A stretch of 8,558 bases of DNA from NCBI GenBank assembly GCA_023380915.1, contig JAMCSM010000156.1, positions 1 to 8,558 on the forward strand. The letters run 5' to 3'. The position numbers were made by a program, and so were the translations under genes. How positions within the stretch are numbered: position 1 is the first letter of the stretch; each line of letters begins with the position of its first letter. The notes below the pieces were generated by a model, which was given only the letters and a program-made list of their open reading frames with translations, searched no databases and had not been told where the DNA came from. The DNA comes from Actinomycetota bacterium. GTDB taxonomy: Bacteria; Actinomycetota; Humimicrobiia; Humimicrobiales; Humimicrobiaceae. This document shows positions 1 to 5,729 of the stretch, one piece after another.

Positions 1-14
1 AAAGTGTAAACTAT
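1..14 (+). repeat. Third copy of the 14-17 bp repeat found at 579-662
   Basis: The 14 bases AAAGTGTAAACTAT at the extreme left edge match 646-659 in the same orientation and 582-595 in inverted orientation. The sequence after the match (run of T) differs from both other copies. Because it touches the window edge, its true length is unknown. A contig often breaks at a repeated element, which would explain a window starting here; that is inference. Confidence 0.7.
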
Positions 15-169
15 TTTTTTATGTTACAGGTTATCCTTTTTGTGAAGATAAAGACTGCAGGGGATTTAACAGCCACTGGCAGAAAGACCTTATCCACAGC
101 CAGATAGAAAGTGGAAAGTTTTGTAAAACCCACAAAAAAATTATTGAAAAAATCAAAAATAAGATATAA
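2..169 (+). CDS. C-terminal part of an unrecognised Cys/His-containing protein (partial at left edge)
   Basis: This frame is open from the left edge to TAA at 167-169, about 55 codons, with no ATG, GTG or TTG in frame, so any start lies outside the window. The visible part contains a CX4C pair (C-E-D-K-D-C), then aromatic residues, then F-C-K-T-H (CX2H) and a Lys-rich tail ending KIKNKI. The Cys/His spacing would suit a small zinc-binding fold, but I recognise no family. The first 14 bases are a repeat also found at 582-595 and 646-659, so the window may begin at the end of a mobile or repeated element and the reading frame may be fortuitous there. The stop codon lies inside the promoter-like TATAAT at 165-170. 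It could be a real gene end or a chance ORF. Confidence 0.4.
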   Translation, partial: KCKLFFYVTGYPFCEDKDCRGFNSHWQKDLIHSQIESGKFCKTHKKIIEKIKNKI

Positions 170-170
170 T
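144..170 (+). promoter_or_regulatory. Candidate sigma70 promoter upstream of the hairpin and tRNA-Pro
   Basis: There is a perfect -10 hexamer TATAAT at 165-170. The best -35 candidate is TTGAAA at 144-149 with a short 15-bp spacer. The predicted start, about 177-181, lies just before the 185-318 hairpin and 160 bp before the tRNA. The sequence is AT-rich, so a chance TATAAT is possible. Confidence 0.4.
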
Positions 171-184
171 AAAACATAAATACC

Positions 185-318
185 CAGTGAACGGTGTTTG
201 AAATAAGTTTGGATTGTCTTTGAGGCTTTGTTTGAAAGAATATTTTTACAAAGATGAGAAGAGCAATCCAGAACTTATTTCCTACTTCAGCTCAGTCCAT
301 TATTAACGCCGTTCAGTG
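185..318 (+). ncRNA. Long imperfect hairpin, candidate structured RNA or palindromic element
   Basis: Three nested complementary blocks are visible. The outer block 185-198 pairs with 305-318 (14 positions with one mismatch and one potential G-U pair). The middle block 200-216 pairs with 264-281 (10 + 6 bp around a 1/2-nt internal loop). The inner block TCTTTG 217-222 pairs with CAAAGA 249-254. The unpaired bases fall almost entirely on the 3' side (282-304 and 255-263), with an apical loop of about 26 nt. A promoter-like TATAAT lies 15 bp upstream and tRNA-Pro starts 22 bp downstream. It does not show the SRP GNAR-loop motif, and a 6S-like central bubble is not convincing because the 5' strand is nearly fully paired. 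It could be a leader of the tRNA transcript, a small RNA, or a decayed inverted-repeat element. Confidence 0.45.
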
Positions 319-339
319 AATATTTACGAAAAAACAATA

Positions 340-414
340 CGGGGCGTAGCGCAGCTGGCTTAGCGCGCATGGTTTGGGACCATGAGGCCCTCGGTTCAAA
401 TCCGAGCGCCCCGA
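340..414 (+). tRNA. tRNA-Pro (anticodon UGG)
   Basis: A complete cloverleaf can be drawn. The acceptor CGGGGCG (340-346) pairs with CGCCCCG (407-413), discriminator A414. The D stem is GCGC 349-352 / GCGC 363-366. The anticodon stem is CATGG 368-372 / CCATG 380-384, with the 7-nt loop TTTGGGA giving anticodon TGG at 375-377. The variable loop is 385-389. The T stem is CTCGG 390-394 / CCGAG 402-406 with loop TTCAAAT. C1 pairing with G72, and A73, are typical of bacterial proline tRNAs. CCA is not encoded; the next bases are TTAGCA, so the end must be added by CCA transferase. The last 16 bases plus 7 downstream bases are duplicated at 543-565. Confidence 0.95.
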
Positions 415-421
415 TTAGCAG
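399..421 (+). repeat. 23-bp direct repeat, copy 1 (3' end of tRNA-Pro plus 7 bp)
   Basis: This copy covers the T-loop end, T-stem 3' strand, acceptor 3' strand and discriminator of tRNA-Pro plus TTAGCAG. An identical 23-bp copy lies at 543-565. A perfect repeat running from the T loop to just past the tRNA end is the usual geometry of a tyrosine-recombinase attachment site (known for tRNA-targeting islands and phages). No integrase is visible, and only 121 bp separate the copies. Confidence 0.8.
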
Positions 422-443
422 TCTTCTTTGTGAGGGTTTGAAC
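417..443 (+). repeat. 27-bp imperfect direct repeat, copy 1
   Basis: Starting AGCAGTCTT and ending AGGGTTTGAAC, this matches 674-700 at 23 of 27 positions. It begins inside the trailing 7 bp of the tRNA-end repeat, so the two repeat families overlap here. Confidence 0.55.
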
Positions 444-542
444 CGAAGGTTCACCACGACATCTGTTTTTACCATAGAGGAAGTTGCTTTCCAAAGAAGA
501 TGGAGAGTGTGCGTCAGGAGTGCATCCTGAACGTTCCAGCAC
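422..542. other. Structured 121-bp segment between the duplicated tRNA ends
   Basis: No coding sequence is credible here. The segment is visibly richer in G+C than its AT-rich surroundings and full of inverted repeats. TCTTCTTTG 422-430 pairs perfectly with CAAAGAAGA 492-500. Inside that lie a 6-bp hairpin TGAACC/GGTTCA with a GAA loop (439-453) and a GGAA/TTCC hairpin (478-491), giving a multi-branched shape of about 79 nt. A second domain follows: CG+TCAGGA (512-519) pairs with TCCTGA, a bulged A, then CG (525-533) around loop GTGCA, closed by TGGA 501-504 / TCCA 535-538. It may be a structured RNA co-transcribed with the tRNA, or a decayed integrated element. I cannot assign a family. Confidence 0.5.
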
Positions 543-565
543 AATCCGAGCGCCCCGATTAGCAG
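543..565 (+). repeat. 23-bp direct repeat, copy 2 (orphan tRNA-Pro 3' end)
   Basis: This is identical to 399-421. The bases before it (GTTCCAGCAC) do not form the rest of a tRNA, so it is an isolated 3' fragment and not a second gene. With copy 1 it brackets the structured segment, so 399-542 behaves like a 144-bp unit whose loss by recombination would restore a simple tRNA locus. Confidence 0.8.
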
Positions 566-578
566 GGTATATTCCGAG

Positions 579-662
579 CACATAGTTTACACTTTCTGAC
601 TGCGAAGATCCGTTTGGTTTTAAAATATTGGATAAAATATGAAAAAAAGTGTAAACTATGTG
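579..662. repeat. 84-bp element with 17-bp perfect terminal inverted repeats (MITE-like)
   Basis: CACATAGTTTACACTTT at 579-595 is the exact reverse complement of 646-662. The two arms enclose a 50-bp AT-rich core with no ORF. The flanking bases do not show an obvious target-site duplication (CCGAG on the left, TCAAT on the right). A 14-bp piece of the same arm recurs at the window's left edge. Two readings are possible: a tiny non-autonomous element with its tips at 579 and 662, or two head-to-head ends left after loss of an insertion sequence. As a hairpin it could also act as a transcription barrier. Confidence 0.6.
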
Positions 663-673
663 TCAATAAGAAC

Positions 674-700
674 AGCAGTCTTTTCTGCAAGGGTTTGAAC
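674..700 (+). repeat. 27-bp imperfect direct repeat, copy 2
   Basis: This is the second copy of the 417-443 repeat, lying between the 84-bp inverted-repeat element and the end of hepT. The copy also contains GCAG-tctttt-CTGC, a 4-bp hairpin that, read on the minus strand, is followed by a T-rich stretch and could be a weak terminator for mntA-hepT. The first copy lacks this pairing. Confidence 0.5.
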
Positions 701-708
701 AAAATATT

Positions 709-1141
709 CTAATTTTGTAACAAATTTTCCACCTTGGTAATAAATCTTAAAATTATATGTTTATTTTCTATAAATTTCTTAATTTCAACCCAGTTTAAAT
801 CAAGATATTCATGCGCTAAAATATTCCTTAGGTGAACAAATCCACTTAATATTTTGGCATCATATTCATCTAAAATTTTCAGAATAGAAAGTTTTTTTTA
901 TAGCATCTGAATAGCTGGTGGGTATTTCAATATTTTCCACAACAAGTATAATTTTGGAAATATCAATTATAGCATTCACAATATTTTCAACAGTTCTCTC
1001 TAAAATTTTTCTGTCTGACGATTTATTTAAATAATTCTGATAGGTAAAATCCTTAAAATCATCTAAAACCTTTAATTCTGTAATTACAAAATCTACTCTT
1101 CTTATAATAGATTCTCTTTGTATTTTATCAAATTGAGCCAT
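709..1141 (-). pseudogene. hepT: HepT-like HEPN ribonuclease toxin, frameshifted in an A8 tract
   Basis: The first frame runs from ATG at 1141 for about 83 native residues, then hits a premature TGA at 866. Removing one A from the 8-base A run (T892-899 on the plus strand) gives a continuous 143-residue protein ending at TAG 709-711. The downstream frame carries RNILAHEY at about residues 105-112, the RX4HXY signature of HepT toxins. R and H form the HEPN RNase site, and the Tyr is the residue AMPylated by MntA in the studied system. The reconstructed length suits the family. The start overlaps the end of mntA by 14 bp, so the pair is translationally coupled. As written the toxin lacks its catalytic motif. 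Real loss, slippage-dependent expression and a homopolymer base-calling error are all possible. The family call is firm; the state of the gene is not. Confidence 0.85.
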
Positions 1142-1520
1142 TTCTTATTTTTTTTCTTTGATTAAAAAAATCAATCACATAATCGCAAAAATCCTCTGCT
1201 TCTGATGAAATTTTCAACATGTAATTGAGATAAAATTTATAATCTTTTATTAGCAGGTGTATTCCTCGTAACGCAGATAGAGATATTGATGGCCCAGCAG
1301 TATTTAACACAATCAAATCTGTATTTCTTTGTACAGCAGAATCAATTTTATTCCACAAAGACATATAATCATCCGGATTTTCTAAGTATACTGCTACATC
1401 AATATCTGATTCAGGCATTTCCCTATAAGTAGCAAAAGAACCAAAAACAAAACTCATTTTTACATTCACTTCTTTATCACACACATTTTTTATATTATTT
1501 AAAATTACCTCTCTTTCCAT
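1128..1520 (-). CDS. mntA: MntA-like minimal nucleotidyltransferase antitoxin
   Basis: This 130-residue protein carries the nucleotidyltransferase signature GSX10DXD exactly: G27-S28 and then D39-I-D41, with a likely third acidic residue at D68 (TDLIVL). In the characterised MNT-HEPN (type VII) systems this antitoxin transfers AMP from ATP to the Tyr of the toxin's RX4HXY motif and silences its RNase. It precedes hepT and overlaps it by 14 bp. The start is set by ATG 1520, with the usual N-terminal helix before the GS motif. No Shine-Dalgarno is seen: the promoter-like TATACT at 1527-1532 lies only 6 nt before the ATG, so the message may be leaderless. The reading frame is intact, in contrast to its toxin, which fits selection to keep the antitoxin. 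Confidence 0.88.
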   Translation of the reverse strand: MEREVILNNIKNVCDKEVNVKMSFVFGSFATYREMPESDIDVAVYLENPDDYMSLWNKIDSAVQRNTDLIVLNTAGPSISLSALRGIHLLIKDYKFYLNYMLKISSEAEDFCDYVIDFFNQRKKIRNGSI

Positions 1521-1526
1521 TTTTTA

Positions 1527-1556
1527 AGTATAACATATTATTATGGCTTAATCCAA
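1527..1556 (-). promoter_or_regulatory. Candidate promoter of mntA-hepT
   Basis: Reading the minus strand, TTGGAT (1551-1556) is followed after 18 bp by TATACT (1527-1532). The predicted transcription start falls at or next to the mntA ATG, giving a leaderless message. It directly follows the RND stop codon (1558-1560), with no clear terminator between, so read-through from the efflux operon is also possible. Confidence 0.4.
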
Positions 1557-1571
1557 ACTAAGGATGAGGTG

Positions 1572-1681
1572 GGTTTTTTAAAGATTTCTTGACCTGGCCA
1601 ATAAAACTATAAACCGTAGGGACAATAAATATTGTAAGAAAAGTTCCTATACCGAGTCCGGTCGCTATAACCAATCCTATA
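1572..1681. repeat. 110-bp perfect inverted repeat, native copy (3' end of RND gene)
   Basis: This is the original copy: on the minus strand it encodes the final RND segment from I-G-L-V-I-A-T-G through Q-V-K-K-S-L-K-N (TM12 and cytoplasmic tail), in frame with the preceding TM11 text. Its reverse complement recurs without a single mismatch at 1882-1991, with a 200-bp spacer between. Confidence 0.95.
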
Positions 1682-1881
1682 TCAAATCTGCTTACTGCTC
1701 CTGCACCCTTTGCAAATATTAATGGAAAAACACCAAACACCATAGCAGCAGTTGTCATCAATATGGGTCTAAGTCTTATGGCCGCGGCTTTTTCTATTGC
1801 CTCCCGCTTGTTTAATCCTTCATTCTCCTGTAAATCATTTGCAAATCTTGTCATAAGTATCCCATGCTTGCTAACAAGACC

Positions 1882-1991
1882 TATAGGATTGGTTATAGCG
1901 ACCGGACTCGGTATAGGAACTTTTCTTACAATATTTATTGTCCCTACGGTTTATAGTTTTATTGGCCAGGTCAAGAAATCTTTAAAAAACC
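1882..1991. repeat. 110-bp perfect inverted repeat, inserted copy
   Basis: This is the exact reverse complement of 1572-1681, placed antisense within the RND gene. At its junction with the native text, the minus strand reads CCTATAGG, a palindrome. The motif ATAGG (Ile-Gly) occurs both at the native start of the duplicated segment and where the gene resumes (I-G-L-V-S-K), so a strand switch using this microhomology explains that edge. At the other edge only GG is shared. No transposase or target duplication is present. Confidence 0.95.
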
Positions 1992-4639
1992 TGTCAATGA
2001 CATCGGTACACTGAATAATATTATAAGCGGGTCTATAAAGCTTTCAAATAGCGCTGCAAGAACCAAAAATATTATTATAAGAGCAAAAACAAAAGTTATT
2101 ATTATAGTGTGTCCCTGCTGGATGTATTGCCTGGATTGTCCTGCAAAATTATAAGTAAACCCTGATGGAAACACTTTTGGAAATAAATTTTCCAGGTAGG
2201 TTATAGCCTGTCCAAGTGTTACCCCGGATCTCATAGTAGCGGATATTGTTGCAGAATTTAATTGATTGAATTGGTTTAAAGATTCAGGGACAACAGATAT
2301 TTTTGTTTTTATAACACTTGATAATGGGACAAGCTGGCCATTGGAAGCCTGTATATAATATTCCCCAAGTTGATGAGGATAATATCTGAATTTTTGTTCA
2401 ATCTGTGGGGTTACTTGATAACTATAGCCCTGCATAGTAAACCAGTTTATATAATTTTCACTTAATAACGTTGAAAGTGTATCACCCAATTCCTGCATAT
2501 TTATGCCCATACTCAGGGCTTTACTTTTATTAATAGAGATATTTATCTGGGGCTGGTCATACTTAAGGTCGCTATCCATATAAGCAAATAAGCCACTTTT
2601 TCTTGCCTGTGCCATAAATTTTTCAGTAGTATTATAGAGCTCGTTATAACCCGCAGTAGTTGTTACAACAAATTCTATAGGAAGACCACTTGCACCGGGA
2701 AGACTGGGTAAGGGAAATGCCACTACTTTTAAACCTGTTATAGTGTTAAGTTTTTTCTGTATTTGAGGTATAATCTGCATTTCAGTTTCTTTTCTTTGGT
2801 TCCATGGTTTTAACAGCATACCTCCAAAAATGGTATTGCCTGGACCTAAAGCCATAAAATATTTCTCTTGCTGACGGAAAGACGTAAATATATTTTCTAT
2901 ATGTTTAGCATAGATATTCAGGGTATTTAAAGTGGCTGTTGGTTCAGATGTACCATTAATAATTACAATACCCTGGTCCTCTGTAGGTGCTAATTCTGAT
3001 TTACTTGTTTTAAGTAAAAAGTATGCACTTGACAGGACAACAATAATAACAAGAACAACAATAGCCCTATAATTCAGTACTGATTTTAATAATTTGGAAT
3101 ATATAATTCTTATTTTATCAAAAGAAATTTCCAATAAATGTGAAAATCCCTTTTTACCTATGTTTTCATTGAGAAATTTTGATGAAAGCATTGGAGATAG
3201 GGTAAGAGCCACAATACCGGAAATAATAACATCTCCCGCCAGAGTAAAGGCAAATTCCTTAAACAAGGCGCCTGTCAATCCGGACATAAAACCTATTGGT
3301 AAAAATACGGCAATAAGCGTTAAAGACATTGCAATAATAGGAACCCCTAATTCACGGGCAGCCAAAAGTGCGGCATTAAAGGGTGTTTTACCTTCTAAAA
3401 TATGCCTGTCCACATTTTCCACTATTATTATTGCATCATCTACTACAAGCCCTATTGCCAGCACCATTGCCAGTAAGGTTAATATGTTTATAGTATATCT
3501 CAAAATAAACATTATAAATAAGCCGCCAATAATGGATAAAGGAATTGCAATAATAGGAATGGCAACACTTCTATAGGAGCCGAGAAATAAAAAAATCACA
3601 ATAATTACAACTATCAGTGTTATTACTATTGTCTTTAAAATTTCAGATATAGAGGCTTTTATATATTCTGTTCTGTCATGAGCGACTTTAAGGTTCATTC
3701 CCACAGGTAATTGTTTATCTATTCCCGGCAGGATTTTTCTTATATTATTGACAACTGTCAAAGGATTTGCTCCAGGAGTTGCATATATTCCCAAAGCAAC
3801 ACCACTTTCCCCTTTGTATATGGCTTGTGAATTATAATTTATAGAGCCTAATTCTACAGTTGCTATATCCTTGATTCTAAGCAATGTTCCATTATCATTT
3901 GCAACAACTAAATTTTTAAATTGTCTGACACTGTGTAAATCAGTGGCGGCAGAAGTATTAATCTGAATATAAGGACCTTTTGTATACCCGGTTGCTGCGA
4001 TATAGTTATTACTTATAAGAGCATTATCTATCTGTAATGGCGTAATGTTATACTCTGCCATTTTTATAGGATTAAGCCAGATTCGCATGGCAAATGTTTT
4101 ATTTCCGAATATAAATACCTGTCCTACACCATTTATAGCCTGTATCTGGGGAATTACCATCCGGGTCAGGTAATCTGTTATCTGTGAAGATGTTATTGTT
4201 TTTGAAATAGAAGCCAAAAAGAGTGATGGAGTGGCTGTAATACTTGTTTTTGTTATGACTGGCAACTGCGCCTGTTTGGGCAATTGATTAAGAACAGAAT
4301 TGACTTCAGACAGAACTTCGGCTAATGCTGCATTTGGGTCATAATTAAGTACCATATAAACGTCTATTGTACTTAACCCTTCAGTATTGGTGGATGTCAT
4401 ATAATCTATACCTTCAGATGAAGCTATAGCTCTTTCAAGAGGCGTTGTGATAAATCCTTTAATTACATCAGCACCTGCCCCGGGGTATGCTGTTTGAACA
4501 GTAATAAGTGTGGCTGCAGTTTTTGGAAATTGTCTGATACCAAGACTTGTAAACGACCTTATACCCAAAAATAATATTATTAAACTTACAACTATGGAAA
4601 GAACAGGTTTTTTTATAAAAATATCTGTAAATCGCATTG

Positions 4640-5728
4640 TTATTTAATCCTTTTGTGTGAAGCCTGAATTGCCACCTTTGAACCATTTATCAGTTTTAGC
4701 TGGCCTGCTGTTACCACCATTTCATTTGCCTTTATCCCCTTTTTTATAATTACAACGTTATTTCTTTGTTTACCCACTGTAACATAGCGGGTTGTGGCAA
4801 TAAGTTCATTATTCTTTTTTGTAACTACAAACACAAAATCACCATAGGTATTATATGTAATAGCTATTGTTGGAATAGTAATAACATTATGTTCAATGGG
4901 TAATAAAGCCTTTACAGTTACAAACATGCCGGGTTTTAATATTGAACTGTTATTTGAAACGATTGCTCTTACAGTAACATTCCGTGAAATATTATTTACA
5001 TTAATGCCGATTGTTTGTATTTTTCCCATTAATACCAGGTGCGGATACGCATCCATTGCAATGTTTATGTTTTGACCCGCTTTAATTTTATCCAAATCAT
5101 TCTGGGGAATAGAAAAATCTACATATATGGGATTTATTGTATATAAAGATACGAGATTGCCTCCGGGGTTTACAAATAGACCTGTACTTATACTTCTAAT
5201 ACCGAGTATGCCGGAAAAAGGGGCCTTTATAGTCATATCATCTATTGTTGTTTCTATCTGTTCTATCAAAGCCTGTGTTTGTTTGATTGTTGACAGGGCC
5301 TGTATATAAGAAGATTTGGATACCGCTTTTTTTTCTTTGTATAATTTCTTATATTGTTTATAATTAAATTCCGCCAAAATTAATTGGGCTTTGTACTGTT
5401 TAAGCTGTGCAATATAGGCAGAATCATCAAGTTGAACCAGTATCTGACCTTTTTTTACAAACTCACCAGAATGAAAATATATACCTGTTATCTGGCCACT
5501 TGTCTGTGTTGTAACATCTACAGAATCTATAGATGTTACGGTTCCTATGGCATTAAGATAAGGCTGCCAGTTTTGTTTTTTTGCAATAGCGACAGATACA
5601 TAAGCAGGTGGAATTTTAAAATACTTCATTGCCTGATGTTGCTTATAATTTTTAAATGCATCAAATCCAAAAATACCGCCAAAAATTACAACCAGAATAA
5701 AAATCACAATCAATAATCGTTTTATCAT
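4640..5728 (-). CDS. Periplasmic adaptor (membrane fusion protein) of the RND efflux pump
   Basis: AcrA/MdtA-type HlyD-family adaptor of 362 residues that bridges the inner-membrane pump and the outer-membrane channel. Residues 4-22 are a hydrophobic N-terminal anchor; there is no lipobox Cys, so it is membrane-anchored and not a lipoprotein. The two halves of the biotinyl-lipoyl-like domain are seen at about 67-102 (V-T-T-Q-T-S-G-Q-I ... V-K-K-G-Q-I-L-V-Q-L-D) and 164-200 (I-K-A-P-F-S-G-I-L-G ... S-L-Y-T-I-N-P). They flank a short Lys/Gln-rich alpha-hairpin at 104-162. The beta-barrel (about 201-285) and membrane-proximal domain (to the end) follow. The length is normal and the frame intact. 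GGGAG (5736-5740) lies 7 nt before the ATG, inside the last codons of the outer-membrane-factor gene, so the genes are tightly coupled. Confidence 0.95.
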   Translation of the reverse strand: MIKRLLIVIFILVVIFGGIFGFDAFKNYKQHQAMKYFKIPPAYVSVAIAKKQNWQPYLNAIGTVTSIDSVDVTTQTSGQITGIYFHSGEFVKKGQILVQLDDSAYIAQLKQYKAQLILAEFNYKQYKKLYKEKKAVSKSSYIQALSTIKQTQALIEQIETTIDDMTIKAPFSGILGIRSISTGLFVNPGGNLVSLYTINPIYVDFSIPQNDLDKIKAGQNINIAMDAYPHLVLMGKIQTIGINVNNISRNVTVRAIVSNNSSILKPGMFVTVKALLPIEHNVITIPTIAITYNTYGDFVFVVTKKNNELIATTRYVTVGKQRNNVVIIKKGIKANEMVVTAGQLKLINGSKVAIQASHKRIK

Positions 5729-5729
5729 G

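Larger units (their letters stand above)
1558..4637 (-). pseudogene. RND-type efflux pump inner-membrane transporter, interrupted by an inverted duplication
   Basis: AcrB/MdtB-type proton-driven exporter. The main frame gives 888 residues from ATG 4637: TM1 (about 11-30), a periplasmic loop, TM2-TM6 with the proton-relay pair D400-D401 in VVDDAII (TM4), a second periplasmic loop, and TM8-TM9 ending VPMSLTG at residue 883. There the text is replaced by five foreign residues and TGA at 1971-1973. The rest of the gene resumes at about 1881 in the same strand (GLVSKHGILM, with the TM10 Lys equivalent) and runs to TAG 1558-1560, 107 residues covering TM10-TM12. Between the two pieces, 1882-1991 is a perfect inverted copy of 1572-1681, the gene's own 3' end, standing in for roughly 24 codons. 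Joined, the pieces would give about 1014 residues, normal for the family. As written the pump lacks TM10-12 and should not work. It starts 2 nt after the adaptor gene, with AAAGGA 10 nt upstream of the ATG. Confidence 0.92.

Noticed and set aside
90..98. Consensus DnaA box TTATCCACA
   Set aside because: It is a single site inside a partial ORF, with no cluster, no AT-rich unwinding repeats and no dnaA/dnaN neighbours; chance is enough.
185..318. 6S RNA
   Set aside because: The expected central bubble opened on both strands is missing; the 5' strand is almost continuously paired, and the length is short for the family.
543..565. Second tRNA-Pro gene
   Set aside because: Only the T-loop-to-3'-end part is present; the upstream bases do not form D or anticodon arms.
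287..583. Minus-strand ORF of 98 codons across the tRNA
   Set aside because: It is antisense to the tRNA-Pro gene and its duplicated end (I-G-A-L-G appears twice because the repeat does). Translations of this kind are well-known spurious calls over tRNA genes.
1682..1881. Invertible DNA switch flanked by the 110-bp inverted repeats
   Set aside because: Inverting the 200-bp spacer would not rebuild a full RND frame, because the native TM9-TM10 linker is absent in either orientation, and no recombinase gene is nearby.
1763..2014. Plus-strand ORF of 83 codons containing a convincing RND C-terminal stretch
   Set aside because: Its credible half is the inverted copy 1882-1991 read in sense, and its first half is antisense to the RND gene. 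It is a by-product of the inverted duplication, not a gene.
3094..3576. Plus-strand ORF of 160 codons
   Set aside because: It lies wholly antisense to the conserved TM region of the RND gene, including the VVDDA motif, and has no recognisable protein features.
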